Below the pieces are notes generated by a model. It was not told where the DNA came from, did not search any database, and saw nothing but the letters and a program-made list of their open reading frames with translations. DNA of 21,077 nt from Gemmatimonadota bacterium (GTDB taxonomy: Bacteria > Gemmatimonadota > Gemmatimonadetes > Gemmatimonadales > Gemmatimonadaceae). Position numbers and translations under genes: made by a program. Of the stretch, positions 1 through 8,511 are shown one piece after another. The DNA is taken from assembly GCA_947475795.1 (NCBI GenBank), contig CANJOX010000010.1, positions 1 to 21,077 of the forward strand, given 5' to 3'. Numbering within the stretch: the first letter of the stretch is position 1; each line of letters begins with the position of its first letter.

Positions 1-84
1 GATCCCGGCCTTCTCGCACTTCTTCTTGAAGCGCTTGAGCGCACGCTCGAAATTCTCGTCCTCGTGGATGATGACTTCGGACAA
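1..84 (-). CDS. rpsU: 30S ribosomal protein S21, N-terminal part (cut by window edge)
   Basis: The first 28 codons of ribosomal protein S21, a small basic protein of the 30S subunit near the mRNA exit channel. The visible residues include SEVIIHEDENFERALKRFKK, close to the S21 family N-terminus; the rest lies beyond base 1. The only start that fits the family is TTG at 84-82. A GAGG Shine-Dalgarno (read from 94-91) lies six bases upstream of it, so a non-ATG start is well supported. It is the last visible member of the dnaJ-prmA-rsmE-hit-rpsU series but has its own promoter in the gap after the HIT gene. Identity is close to certain; the C-terminus cannot be judged. Confidence 0.93.
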   Translation of the reverse strand, partial: MSEVIIHEDENFERALKRFKKKCEKAGI

Positions 85-141
85 ACGAAACCTCGTAAAT
101 GATGGCGTGACAGACACGTTGCGTTCGGACGACAGCCTTAA

Positions 142-170
142 ATCCTATCGGAAACGAGGAAGGCGGTCAA
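142..170 (-). promoter_or_regulatory. sigma70-like promoter for rpsU
   Basis: Read on the minus strand: a -35 box TTGACC (170-165), a 17-base spacer and a -10 box TAGGAT (147-142). It lies between the HIT gene stop (206) and the rpsU TTG start (84). The predicted transcript starts near 135, giving a leader of about 50 bases. The match is TTGAC plus four of six -10 bases at ideal spacing. It would let rpsU be expressed independently of the upstream heat-shock and methyltransferase genes. Confidence 0.6.
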
Positions 171-205
171 GGTACAACTGGCGGAATTCGTCTCAGAACA
201 CGCAT

Positions 206-547
206 TTACCCCGGGGGCCAGTGCATCGCACGGCCTCCGAGGATGTGGAAATGCAGATGATGCACCGTCTGACCGCCGTCCGCCCCAGTGTTGGCGACCA
301 CCCGGTATCCCCCGTCGGCCAGACCGACCGCCTTCGCCGCGTCTGCGGCCAGGAGGAGGAGTGCCCCAAGTTGGGCCCCGTCCGTGGCCTCGGCCAAAGA
401 CGCCACGTGCCGGCGCGGAATCACGAGCAGATGCTCCGGGGCCTGCGGGTGCAGATCCCGGAACACGACCCCGTGATCATTTTCGGCGATCAGGGCAACC
501 GGGAGCTCACCGCTCGCGATACGACAAAAGACACAGCGCTCAGGCAT
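206..547 (-). CDS. HIT-family nucleotide-binding protein (Hint/YcfF type)
   Basis: A small cytosolic histidine-triad protein of the branch that hydrolyses purine nucleoside phosphoramidates. With the ATG at 547 it has 113 residues, the usual length. The N-terminus MPERCVFCRI carries the CxxC found in zinc-binding HIT proteins, and the C-terminus has the triad HLHFHILGG, whose histidines bind the nucleotide phosphate. A GTG at 559 would add four residues; neither start has a visible Shine-Dalgarno, and ATG is preferred because the family normally starts just before the CxxC. The gene follows rsmE by about 11-23 bases and is probably co-transcribed with it. The physiological substrate is unknown; family assignment is firm. 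Confidence 0.9.
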   Translation of the reverse strand: MPERCVFCRIASGELPVALIAENDHGVVFRDLHPQAPEHLLVIPRRHVASLAEATDGAQLGALLLLAADAAKAVGLADGGYRVVANTGADGGQTVHHLHFHILGGRAMHWPPG

Positions 548-570
548 GGAATCGGCCACGTTCGGAGGGG

Positions 571-1341
571 TCAGTCGGGCTGGTGGACGGCGCTGGCGCC
601 GAGGCTGGTCCGAGCGATCGCCAACGCCGCCACGGCCGCCGTTTCGAAACGTAAGATGGTCGGGCCAAGGCGCGCGGGGCGAAAACCGGCCTCGCGCAGG
701 GCGTCGAGCTCATCCATCTCGATGCCCCCCTCGGGGCCGATCGCCAGCACCACGGGCGCAGAAATCAGCGGGGTCTCCGCGCCGACGAGGGCGTCGCCCG
801 ACGGGTCCAGCACCAGCCGCTGCCCCGGCGGTGCGGCGAGGAGCGCCCGTTCGAGGGTCGCCTCGGGGAACGGCTGCGGCAGCCACGCCCCCTCGGATTG
901 CGCCAACGCGCCGACCATGCGCGCGATGACCTTTTGCTGGAAATTGATCCCTTCGCCGCGGGGCGACACGCTGCGTGATCGGCGCCAGAGCACAGGACGC
1001 CAGCTGGTACATCCCAGCTCGCAGGCCTTCTCCGCCAGCCAGAGCATCCGATCACGATCCGCCACCGGCACGAGCAGATGCACCGCCGGCAGCGGCGCCA
1101 CCTCGACGGCCTCGGTGACCTCGATGTACGCCTGCGTCTTGGTGAGGCGCACCAGCTGCCCGGCGCCGACATGGCCGAATCCGTCGCGCAGGCCGACCAT
1201 TGCGCCCGAATCGAGGCGCAGCACGCGCATATGCCGCGCCGCATGCTCGTCGAGCACGCAAGTGACCCCGGCCGCGAACGGCTCGGCGGTCACGAAATTC
1301 GGGCGCCCGGCGCCTACGCCCTCGCGACCGAGACCGACCAC
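571..1341 (-). CDS. rsmE: 16S rRNA (uracil-1498-N3)-methyltransferase RsmE
   Basis: A SPOUT-fold methyltransferase that uses S-adenosylmethionine to methylate N3 of U1498 of 16S rRNA in the 30S subunit. The protein has 256 residues, normal for the family. The N-terminal PUA-like part contains HMRVLRL. The C-terminal trefoil-knot region shows AIGPEGGIEMDE followed by LGPTILRFETAAVAALA, the diagnostic SAM-binding knot motifs. The GTG start at 1341 is supported by a GGAGG seven bases upstream and lies inside the 3' end of prmA, a 28-base overlap that implies translational coupling. It is followed closely by the HIT gene. The prmA-rsmE pairing is common in bacteria. Confidence 0.95.
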   Translation of the reverse strand: MVGLGREGVGAGRPNFVTAEPFAAGVTCVLDEHAARHMRVLRLDSGAMVGLRDGFGHVGAGQLVRLTKTQAYIEVTEAVEVAPLPAVHLLVPVADRDRMLWLAEKACELGCTSWRPVLWRRSRSVSPRGEGINFQQKVIARMVGALAQSEGAWLPQPFPEATLERALLAAPPGQRLVLDPSGDALVGAETPLISAPVVLAIGPEGGIEMDELDALREAGFRPARLGPTILRFETAAVAALAIARTSLGASAVHQPD

Positions 1342-2159
1342 CAGATGTCCTCCGCATCCTCGTCCAGCACGCGCCAGCCGGACGATTCAAGAACGGCGAG
1401 CATTTCGGCGCGCTCCTCTTGCAGAATACCGCTCAGGATGGCCCCGCCGTCGGCGGTCAGCGAATCAGCGATGATCGGCAGCAGCTGCACCAGCACCGAC
1501 GAAATGATGTTGGCCAGCACTACGCGGACGGGTGCCAGCAGCGGCAACAGGACACCGGCATCGGCCTCGAACACATGCACGCGATCGGCGACACCGTTAC
1601 GCGCCACGTTCTGCTCCGCATCCGGAATAGCCTCGCCATCCAACTCGACGGCGTACACGCGCGACGCCCCGAGTTTCGCGGCGGCGATGGCGAGCACCGC
1701 ACTGCCGGCACCGAGATCCGCGACGATATCGCCGTCACGCATCACCGTGGGAAGCAACCGCACGACGCCGCGCGTGGTGGCGTGCTCGCCCGTTCCGAAC
1801 GCCATCCCCGGGTCGATCACGATCGTCCGCGCCGGATCACGTCCCTCCGCAAGCCAGGGCGGCGTGACCGTCAGCGATCCCAGGTCGTGCGCACTGATCC
1901 GCGCCTTCCACGCTTCGCTCCAGTCGATATCCGGCACCGGTGCCGTCTCGATGGTGACCCCTTCGTCCGCTTCGGTCAGCGCCGCATGCACGGCCGCGAG
2001 ATCGGTGCTGGGTGGGAAATGGGTAACCAGCGACAGCCCGTCTTCGTGCACGCCCTGTGCACCCACAGCGAAGAGGGCCGCCAGGCACAGCTCTCGGCAC
2101 CCGTCGTCGGCGCCGGGACGGACGCGGACGCTGGTCCACCGTGCAGACGCATCAAGCAC
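1314..2159 (-). CDS. prmA: Ribosomal protein L11 methyltransferase PrmA
   Basis: A class I SAM-dependent methyltransferase that trimethylates ribosomal protein L11 in the cytosol. It has 281 residues. Visible motifs are [14 protein letters not shown] at about 116-129, the SAM-binding loop [13 protein letters not shown] at about 148-160, and [12 protein letters not shown], which matches the family's NI-containing substrate motif. The start is GTG at 2159, preceded at six bases by AAGGAGG inside the end of dnaJ. The GTG overlaps the dnaJ TGA by eight bases, and the 3' end overlaps rsmE by 28 bases. The SAM loop reads GAGSAVL rather than the common GTGSGIL, a mild deviation. The assignment is firm. 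Confidence 0.95.
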   Translation of the reverse strand: MLDASARWTSVRVRPGADDGCRELCLAALFAVGAQGVHEDGLSLVTHFPPSTDLAAVHAALTEADEGVTIETAPVPDIDWSEAWKARISAHDLGSLTVTPPWLAEGRDPARTIVIDPGMAFGTGEHATTRGVVRLLPTVMRDGDIVADLGAGSAVLAIAAAKLGASRVYAVELDGEAIPDAEQNVARNGVADRVHVFEADAGVLLPLLAPVRVVLANIISSVLVQLLPIIADSLTADGGAILSGILQEERAEMLAVLESSGWRVLDEDAEDIWWSVSVARA

Positions 2160-3282
2160 CCAGCGCCTCCTTCATCTTCGACCAGAAGCCCTTCTCGCGC
2201 TGCGGCGGTGCCTGTCCCTGCAGGGCACCGAGGCGCTCGATGACCGACGCTTCCTCCCCCTCGACCGTCTGCGGCGTCCACAGCTGCACCTTTACGTGCA
2301 GATCACCCGTGCCGGTGGCGTTCACCCGGGGCAACCCACGCCCACGGAGTTGAAACACGGTGCCACTTTGCGTCCCGGCCGGTACCCGCAAGGAGAGATC
2401 GCCGAGCACGCCGGGGACTCGGATATCGGCCCCGAACACCAGCTGCGAGTACGTCACGAGCGCCTCGCAAAAGAGGTCCTCGCCGTCGCGCTCGAAACGT
2501 TCGTCGTCCTCAACCTCGAACACCACCAACACATCGCCACGCGTCCCACCTCGCGGACCGACGTTCCCCGAGCCGCGCAGCGTCATGTACTGCCCCGTGG
2601 CGACACCCGCCGGCACCTGCACTTTCAATGTGCGCTCGGCGCGCGCGCGACCCTCGCCGCGACACTTCTTGCAGGGAGACGACACCACAACGCCCTCGCC
2701 GGCGCACGTCGGACACGGGGCCACCGACACGAACTGTCCGAAGAATGACCGCTGAGCGCGTCGCACTTCGCCGGCGCCACCGCAGGTGTTGCAGGTTTGC
2801 GGCTTCGTCCCCGACTCGGCACCCGATCCCTCGCACTTGTCGCACGCCTCGAGGACCTTCAGAACGACCGTCTTCTCGACCCCGGTCGCGACTTCGGCCA
2901 GTGTAAGCGGCAGCGGCAGCTTCACATCGGCACCCGCACGCGGGCCCGAGCGGCGACCGCCGGCCTGACCACCGAACAGGTCGCCGAACCCACCGAAGTC
3001 ACGCATGAAGGTGTTGAGGGCGTCCGAGAGGTCCACGTGCTCGTACTGCTGCTGCCCCCCGCCGCGCAGCCCCGCCTCGCCGTAGCGGTCGAACGCCGCC
3101 CGCTTCTGCGGATCGCGCAGGACGTCGTAGGCCTCCGTGATCGTCTTGAATTTTTCTTCGGCCTCCTTCGCTCCGCCATTACGGTCGGGATGCCACTGCA
3201 TCGCCAGACGACGATAGGACTTCTTGATGTCGTCGTCGGATGCATCGCGCGGCACACCCAGCACCGCGTAAAAATCAGCCAT
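2152..3282 (-). CDS. dnaJ: Molecular chaperone DnaJ (Hsp40)
   Basis: The Hsp40 co-chaperone that delivers unfolded clients to DnaK and stimulates its ATPase. Domains in order (376 residues): a J domain with HPD at 31-33; a Gly/Phe-rich linker at about 71-112; a zinc-binding region with four CxxCxGxG repeats (Cys147/150, 164/167, 190/193, 204/207); two C-terminal client-binding domains. This is a complete type I DnaJ. The ATG at 3282 begins the family N-terminus [10 protein letters not shown]; the open frame runs 13 codons further up without homology. No strong Shine-Dalgarno and no CIRCE element are visible upstream. dnaK and grpE are not in the window. The end overlaps prmA by eight bases. 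Confidence 0.97.
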   Translation of the reverse strand: MADFYAVLGVPRDASDDDIKKSYRRLAMQWHPDRNGGAKEAEEKFKTITEAYDVLRDPQKRAAFDRYGEAGLRGGGQQQYEHVDLSDALNTFMRDFGGFGDLFGGQAGGRRSGPRAGADVKLPLPLTLAEVATGVEKTVVLKVLEACDKCEGSGAESGTKPQTCNTCGGAGEVRRAQRSFFGQFVSVAPCPTCAGEGVVVSSPCKKCRGEGRARAERTLKVQVPAGVATGQYMTLRGSGNVGPRGGTRGDVLVVFEVEDDERFERDGEDLFCEALVTYSQLVFGADIRVPGVLGDLSLRVPAGTQSGTVFQLRGRGLPRVNATGTGDLHVKVQLWTPQTVEGEEASVIERLGALQGQAPPQREKGFWSKMKEALGA

Positions 3283-3431
3283 GTCGAAAATCCGGAGAAA
3301 GGCGCCGCGAACGCGCCACACAGTCGAACGACGGGGCAGGAATCCCGCACCCGTCGGTGAACGCTAGAACCGTACCCGCTGACCCGCTGAAATATCGACC
3401 GGAACGGCGTCCCGAAGCGAGGGGCGCCCGC
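3283..3431. other. hrcA-dnaJ intergenic region: weak hairpin and tandem octamer
   Basis: A 149-base gap between the hrcA stop and the dnaJ start. It holds an eight-position hairpin with one C/A mismatch on the transcribed strand (arms 3406-3413 and 3421-3428, seven-base loop) directly after hrcA, without a following U-run. It also holds a perfect tandem duplication of ACCCGCTG (3374-3381, 3382-3389). I found no CIRCE inverted repeat and no convincing promoter, though dnaJ may well have one here. Confidence 0.35.
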
Positions 3432-4475
3432 TCAGCAGAGCAGATCGGACACGAGCCGCGAGGTGTGGTCCACCAACGCAATGACCTTGTCGTACGGCAT
3501 GCGTGTGGGGCCGATCACGCCGATCACGCCGCTCAGCGACCCCGCCTGATACTCGGCCGTCACGACGGTGAACGGCTCGAGACGAGGATCCTTGTGTTCG
3601 TTGCCGATCGTGATGGAAATGCCGTTCGCCCCGGGCTTCGCCTCGAGCAGCGTGGCCAGCTGCTGCCGCGTTTCCGTGAGCTCGATGAGTTGGCGCAGGC
3701 GCTCGCCGGTGGCGAATTCCGGCTGATCGGCCAGCAAGGAAGGCTGCCCGATCACAACGGTCTCCAAGGGATCGACCACTCGCCCGAACACCTGCTCACC
3801 CTCCTGCAGGAAGATGTGCAGCAGTTCCGCGGTCTCGGGCTTGAGGTGCACATCGCGCAGACGGGACGCCAGCGAGGTGCGGACCTGATCGAGGGTCAGG
3901 CCGGACAAGCGCTCGTTCAGCACGATCGTCACTTCGATCAACGCCTCATCCGCAATCACCCCGGGCACTTCAACGAAGATCGTGCGAACGGCCCCGCCCT
4001 ACAGCGTCAGGACCATCAACAGTCGGTCCGAGGACACGCGCACCAATTCGAGTTGGCGCAGCGTGGCCCGCTCGAAGCGCGGGCCGAGGGCCACCCCAAG
4101 CTCCTGCGTGAGAATCCCAAGCGATTGTGCCGCGCGACGCAGAATGGCTTCGATGGCGGACCCGCCGGCGGAGATGTCCGCGTGCAGCTTTCGTTGGGCG
4201 TCACTCGTGACTGATTCGACGCGCATCAAGGAGTCGACGTAGACGCGGTACGCCTTGTCCGTCGGGATCCGGCCGGCCGACGTGTGCGGGTGGAAGAGAA
4301 AGCCCTTCTCTTCCAGATCGCTCATGGTGTTGCGGATCGTGGCGGGAGAAATACCCAGCCCGAAGCGACGCGACAGCGTGCGCGAACCTGCCGGTTCGGC
4401 CGTTGCCACGTAGCTATGGATTACCGCTTCGAGTACCTGCCGCTCCCGCTCGGAGAGCTCCCCGCTGAGTGCCAT
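3432..4475 (-). pseudogene. hrcA: Heat-inducible transcription repressor HrcA, interrupted by an in-frame TAG
   Basis: HrcA normally binds CIRCE operators and represses groESL and dnaK operons. Read through, the frame is 347 codons, the usual HrcA length. The N-terminal part has the winged-helix DNA-binding domain (RFGLGISPATIRNTMSDLEE) and the HTSAGRIPTDKAYRVYVD motif. The C-terminal part has the GAF-like and dimerisation regions ending in GVIGVIGPTRMPYDKVIALV. A TAG at 4001-3999 (codon 159) splits it into 158 residues and a distal piece. Frame and homology continue directly across the stop (GGAVRTIFVEVPGV), so this is a nonsense codon, not a frameshift. A GTG at 3968 could restart a 178-residue fragment but has no good Shine-Dalgarno. 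The gene follows hemW by ten bases. It could be a true pseudogene, a read-through case or a sequencing error. Confidence 0.88.
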
Positions 4476-4485
4476 AAGTGTAACG

Positions 4486-5655
4486 CTACGAACGACTTCG
4501 GAATGCTGTCAAGTCTGCAGCCAAGGCATCGAGCCTCAGCCACCCGGAGGCGGTGCACCGAATCCGTGTCTCGTCGGATTGGTGGACCGGTTCAATCCAC
4601 CCCTGTTCATGCCACGGGGCCACGTGCCCTTCCTCGCCTGCCTGCAGCACCAGCCCATCACGGGTGCGCAATCCAAGGTACACCATCTCCACCTCACGGT
4701 TCAGCGCCGTCAGTGATTCGGCGCCCTCGACCGGATCGCGTCCGGCCAGCACGTCGGCCTCCCACGCCGCGAACGTGGCGCGATTCCAGCGGCGGGCCAC
4801 ACCATCAAACCCGTGCGCGGAGGGGCCGATGCCGAGATACGGGACGCCCTGCCAGTAGGCACTGTTGTGACGCGCGCGATGCCCGGGTCGGGCGAAGTTG
4901 GACACTTCGTAATGCTCAAACCCGGCGGCGCGCAGCGCGTGGTGTGCGCCCAGAAACTCACGCTCATAGCGCTCATCCGGCGCTTCGATCACATCGCCGC
5001 GCGCGTGCCGTCGGCCCAGTGCCGTGTGCGGTTCGATGGTCAGGCCGTACAGCGAAATATGCTCCGGCGCGAGCGCAAGGATCTGCGCCAGATCGGACTC
5101 CCAATTGCGCGCGAGGGCCTCCGGCGCGGCAAAAATCAGGTCGAGCGATACCGACGCGATGCCACCCTCCCGCAGGGTCTCCGCGGCCCGCAGCGCGGCG
5201 CCGGCATCGTGCACGCGATGCATCCACGCCAGCACCCCGTCGTCGAAACTCTGGACGCCCAGACTGACGCGGTTGACCCCGGCGCGACGCCACGCGGCCA
5301 CGGCATCGGCGGTGACATCCTCGGGATTCGCCTCCAGCGTCACCTCGGCGTCCGCCTCGAGCGATAGCTGCGCGCGCAGCACCCCGAAGAGGGCTTCGAC
5401 ACCGGATGGTCCCAGCAGTGACGGCGTCCCACCACCCAGGTACAGCGTCCGCAGCGCGAGCCCGTCAGGCCCGACGCCTCGGATCCGCAACTCGGCCCCG
5501 ATCGCGTCCGCAAACGCGCGCCACGGCACCTGCCGGCGGACCGCGATCGCGAAGTCACAATACGTGCATCGTCGGGCACAGAACGGCACATGCACGTACA
5601 CATGCCGATACCTGCCCGTGTCGTCGGTCGCTGCTCCGGCCGCCACCCCGGTCAC
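4486..5655 (-). CDS. hemW: HemW-like radical SAM protein (heme chaperone, CPO-like)
   Basis: A radical SAM protein of the HemN/HemW group. HemW members bind heme and are thought to deliver it to respiratory enzymes rather than act as coproporphyrinogen dehydrogenase. With GTG at 5655 there are 389 residues. The cluster motif is in HVPFCARRCTYCDF (Cys26, 30, 33). It lacks the fourth cysteine that follows directly in HemN, which favours HemW. Further family motifs are YLGGGTPSLL, NPEDVTADAVAAWRRAGVNR, LGVQSFDD and HNSAYWQGVPYLGIGPSAHG. The chosen GTG overlaps the dprA stop as GTGA; a GTG at 5700 would add 15 residues. hrcA follows by ten bases. The hemW-hrcA order is common in many phyla. Confidence 0.92.
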   Translation of the reverse strand: MTGVAAGAATDDTGRYRHVYVHVPFCARRCTYCDFAIAVRRQVPWRAFADAIGAELRIRGVGPDGLALRTLYLGGGTPSLLGPSGVEALFGVLRAQLSLEADAEVTLEANPEDVTADAVAAWRRAGVNRVSLGVQSFDDGVLAWMHRVHDAGAALRAAETLREGGIASVSLDLIFAAPEALARNWESDLAQILALAPEHISLYGLTIEPHTALGRRHARGDVIEAPDERYEREFLGAHHALRAAGFEHYEVSNFARPGHRARHNSAYWQGVPYLGIGPSAHGFDGVARRWNRATFAAWEADVLAGRDPVEGAESLTALNREVEMVYLGLRTRDGLVLQAGEEGHVAPWHEQGWIEPVHQSDETRIRCTASGWLRLDALAADLTAFRSRS

Positions 5656-6707
5656 GACAAACCGACGGCAGGCCGGATCTCTCCGGTCGGCCCGAAGCAC
5701 AACAGTCCGTCGATCTCGAGTGCGCTGAGGACAGCGGCGGCATCACGCGGTCGCATCCCCGCCGCGACGGCGACCTGCTGAACATCCTGGGCGCCGTGGC
5801 GCACGGCATCCCAGCAGCGCGCCGCCTCGTCATCAAGACTCATGTGCACGGACGGCGCCCGGTCGACGCGCAGCAGGGCGAGCAGATCTTCGACCTGCAG
5901 AATCGGTTCGGCGTGCATCTTGAGCAGCGCATTGCTGCCCACGGAAGACGGCTGATCGATGGCATTCGGGACGCACGCGATCGTGCGATGTAACTCCAAG
6001 GCGTGTTCTGCCGTGATCAGCGCGCCACTCCCCTGCCCCGCCTCGACGACGACCGTGACGTCGGCCAACGCGGCAATGATCCGGTTACGGCGCGGAAAGG
6101 TGCCGCCGTGTCCGGCATCACCAGGCTTCTGCTCGCTCAGCAGGAGACCGTCGTGGGCGATCCGCTCCTGCAACGCGCGATGCATCCGCGGGTAGTGGAC
6201 ATCGAGCCCCGTCCCCAGTACCGCGACGGTGCGCCCGCCTGCGTCGAGTGCGGCGAGGTGAGCGGCCGCATCGATACCGCGGGCCAAGCCGCTGATCACG
6301 GTCACGCCGGCGCGCGCGCACGCGGTCGCGAGCGCCTTCGCCACCCGCACACCATACGCCGACGCATTACGGGTACCGACGATCGCTACGGCCGGTGGGT
6401 GCGCGGTGGCGAGGGTGCCCCGGGCGAAAATCACCGGCGGTGCGTCCGCGAGTTCACGCAAGCGCGCGGGATAGCGCGGACTGTCCGTATCCAGCCCGAC
6501 GGCACCGATCCGGCGCAGCGCAGCCAGGATCGAGTCCGCATGGTCCCATGCCACCGCACGCTGGGCGACTGGCACGTGATGCATCGCCTGCTCGGCACCG
6601 CCATGCGCGCGCATCATGCGCGCGCTGCCCACATCGCCGATGCCGGGCACCTGCCGCAGCGCCAACGTGCTGCGCAGGCGTGCCTCGTCAGGGGAGAAAC
6701 TGGGCAT
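5652..6707 (-). CDS. dprA: DNA-processing protein DprA (Smf)
   Basis: DprA binds incoming single-stranded DNA during natural transformation and loads RecA. The 351-residue protein has a helix-hairpin-helix-like N-terminus (LRQVPGIGDVG, about 18-27), then the Rossmann-like core with GTRNASAYG (111-119), SGLARGID (139-146), VAVLGTGLDVHYP and FPRRNRIIA (204-212). It ends in a winged-helix C-terminal domain (about 295-345). The ATG at 6707 lies inside the end of obgE (20-base overlap) with GGAG four bases upstream; open sequence further up is antisense shadow of obgE without homology. The stop overlaps the hemW GTG. No other competence genes are in the window, so uptake ability cannot be inferred. 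Confidence 0.94.
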   Translation of the reverse strand: MPSFSPDEARLRSTLALRQVPGIGDVGSARMMRAHGGAEQAMHHVPVAQRAVAWDHADSILAALRRIGAVGLDTDSPRYPARLRELADAPPVIFARGTLATAHPPAVAIVGTRNASAYGVRVAKALATACARAGVTVISGLARGIDAAAHLAALDAGGRTVAVLGTGLDVHYPRMHRALQERIAHDGLLLSEQKPGDAGHGGTFPRRNRIIAALADVTVVVEAGQGSGALITAEHALELHRTIACVPNAIDQPSSVGSNALLKMHAEPILQVEDLLALLRVDRAPSVHMSLDDEAARCWDAVRHGAQDVQQVAVAAGMRPRDAAAVLSALEIDGLLCFGPTGEIRPAVGLS

Positions 6708-7710
6708 CACGCTCCGGCTTCTCGGCTTCCACCCGCATCGCCAACAGTTCGCGCCACCACGCATCGAGCAGCACGTCCAGCCCCATTCGACCGGCCGCGC
6801 TGATGGCGAACTTCCCGTAGGCGCCCGGCGCCTCGATGTCGGGAATGTAGTGCTCACCGAGCAGGTCGAGCTTCGTGAACACGACGCAGTAGGGCTTGGC
6901 GGCCAGCTCGGTGGAATAGGTCGCGATTTCGTGGCGCAGCTGATCGAGCTCCGCCTGCCAGTCGTCCGCATCGATCGGGATCATGAACGCGAGCATGCGC
7001 GTGCGCTCGATGTGCCGCAGGAAGCGGAGCCCCAGCCCCTTGCCCTCCGACGCGCCTTCGATGATGCCCGGAATGTCGGCCACGACGAACGACCGGTGAT
7101 CGCTGAGCGGCACGACCCCCAGATTCGGCGAGAGCGTCGTGAACGGATAGTCCGCGATTTTCGGGCGCGCCGCCGAAATCACCGAAAGCAACGTGCTTTT
7201 GCCGGCATTCGGCTGACCGACCAAGCCGATATCAGCGATGAGCTTGAGTTCCAGCTCGAGCGTTCGCGCCACGCCTTCCTCGCCGGGCTGCCATTCACGC
7301 GGCGACTGGTGCGTGGCCGTCACGAAGAAGGCATTCCCCTTCCCGCCACGGCCGCCCTTGGCGACCAGAATGGAGTGGCCATCCTCCATCACTTCGCCGA
7401 GGAATTCCTGCGTCTCGGCGTCGCGCACCACGGTACCCGGAGGCACGGGGAGGATGATGTCCTCGCCCGAGCGGCCGGTCCGGTTCGACCCCTCACCGTG
7501 CTGGCCGCGCTCCGCCTTCCACGCGTCACGATAGGTGTAGTCGAGCAACGTGGTCAGGTTGCGATCTCCGCGCACGATGACGTCTCCGCCCCGCCCGCCG
7601 TCCCCGCCGTCGGGACCTCCCATCGGCGCGAACTTCTCCCGCCGGAACGAGGTCTGTCCCGATCCACCGGTGCCGGCTTCGACTTTGACGAGTACGCGAT
7701 CTACGAACAT
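6688..7710 (-). CDS. obgE: GTPase ObgE/CgtA
   Basis: An essential GTPase that binds the 50S subunit and links ribosome maturation to growth and stress. It has 340 residues. The glycine-rich Obg fold occupies about 1-158 (GGDGGRGGDVIV, GGRGGKGN), followed by the G domain: G1 GQPNAGKS (165-172), G3 DIPG (212-215), G4 TKLD (279-282) and G5 SAA (304-306). The family's variable acidic C-terminal tail is short here. The ATG at 7710 has GGAAG six bases upstream. The 3' end overlaps dprA by 20 bases. A 69-base gap separates it from the upstream carboxymuconolactone-decarboxylase-like gene. Confidence 0.96.
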   Translation of the reverse strand: MFVDRVLVKVEAGTGGSGQTSFRREKFAPMGGPDGGDGGRGGDVIVRGDRNLTTLLDYTYRDAWKAERGQHGEGSNRTGRSGEDIILPVPPGTVVRDAETQEFLGEVMEDGHSILVAKGGRGGKGNAFFVTATHQSPREWQPGEEGVARTLELELKLIADIGLVGQPNAGKSTLLSVISAARPKIADYPFTTLSPNLGVVPLSDHRSFVVADIPGIIEGASEGKGLGLRFLRHIERTRMLAFMIPIDADDWQAELDQLRHEIATYSTELAAKPYCVVFTKLDLLGEHYIPDIEAPGAYGKFAISAAGRMGLDVLLDAWWRELLAMRVEAEKPERDAQFLP

Positions 7711-7779
7711 GAATTACTTCCGAAACGAGAGAGGCGGCCTGCCACCGAGGCGCCGCCGGAAACCTGCCACGACGTGGTC

Positions 7780-8496
7780 CTACTTACCCTGCACCCGCGC
7801 CCACAACCCCTGATAGCGCCGCTGGTCGTCGGCACCGACAAGCGAACCGACGATCTCGAGTGCCGCCGTCACGACCGCCACTGCCGCACCCGCATTCACG
7901 GCTCCATGCAAGTGCGAATGGAGCTGCCGGTCCTGCCGGGCGACCGCACAGGCGGCCACCACGCACAACTCCCGACGCGCCAGATCGAGCTGCGGGCGCC
8001 CGAGCACCTTTCCGTACCCTTCGACGATCATCCAGCGATCCAGCGCCGGGTGGAGCCCACGAATGTTCACCCGCAACCGGTCGTAGAAGGCACCGTAGAC
8101 CGTGGCGCAGGTCGCCTCGCCCCGCTGGCTGAAATCCGCATCAGTCTGGAGACGCTCCGCGTCGACCGCTGGCGCCCGGCGTCCGGAAATACGACGCCAC
8201 TCACGCGCCGCGTTCAACGCGCGCGGGAATCCGGCGAACAGATACGTCTGCAGGATGACTTCCTCGACCCAAACGGGATCGACCGTCCCATGCACCACCA
8301 CGAACTCCTCGCGGACCTCAGCCTCGCTGCCGCCGGCCAGCACGGCGGCGAGACGCACCAACGCCGCCGTCTCCACGTCAAGTGTGAACAGCGTAACACC
8401 GCCGTGGCCAGACGCCGTCATCGCATCGTCGCCATCGGTGCCCGGAGAACGCACGGTGTGGTCGGGCGCCGCCAGTGAGGAAGGACGCTCATGCAT
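7780..8496 (-). CDS. Carboxymuconolactone decarboxylase / AhpD-like protein, two repeats
   Basis: A 238-residue protein of the CMD/AhpD-like helical superfamily. Two repeats can be seen: residues about 40-110 (ETAALVRLAAVLAGG, then VEEVILQTYLFAGFPRALNAA) and about 155-225 (LDLARRELCVVAACAVARQ, then LHSHLHGAVNAGAAVAVVTAAL). There is no CxxC, so the AhpD thiol-peroxidase chemistry is unlikely. The second repeat keeps the HLHGAVNAG segment typical of CMD proteins. The first ~33 residues are low in homology; an ATG at 8421 is an alternative start. The gene lies 15 bases after the asparaginase gene and before obgE. The substrate is unknown; the family call is from motif resemblance. Confidence 0.75.
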   Translation of the reverse strand: MHERPSSLAAPDHTVRSPGTDGDDAMTASGHGGVTLFTLDVETAALVRLAAVLAGGSEAEVREEFVVVHGTVDPVWVEEVILQTYLFAGFPRALNAAREWRRISGRRAPAVDAERLQTDADFSQRGEATCATVYGAFYDRLRVNIRGLHPALDRWMIVEGYGKVLGRPQLDLARRELCVVAACAVARQDRQLHSHLHGAVNAGAAVAVVTAALEIVGSLVGADDQRRYQGLWARVQGK

Positions 8497-8511
8497 GTTC
8501 GTTCGACCCGA

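Noticed and set aside
3515..3540. Nine-base direct repeat (GATCACGCC twice)
   Set aside because: It encodes the conserved GVIGVIG of HrcA, so it reflects the protein sequence.
4455..4475. GCACTC at the hrcA start, like half of a CIRCE element
   Set aside because: The partner GAGTGC nine bases away is missing; the half-site is simply the codons after the ATG.
6708..6971. Upstream extension of dprA by 88 codons
   Set aside because: It overlaps obgE in another frame and has low-complexity Ser/Arg sequence; the ATG at 6707 has a GGAG and fits DprA.
7715..7760. GGCGGC/GCCGCC hairpin between the CMD-like gene and obgE
   Set aside because: Only six base pairs with a 13-base loop and no T-run; expected by chance at this GC content.
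6616..8478. A 620-codon open frame on the plus strand, and similar long plus-strand frames at 26-1474 and 1078-2748
   Set aside because: They lie antisense to obgE, the CMD-like gene, rsmE, prmA and dnaJ, have arginine/proline-rich low-homology sequence, and are the expected mirror of high-GC codon use.
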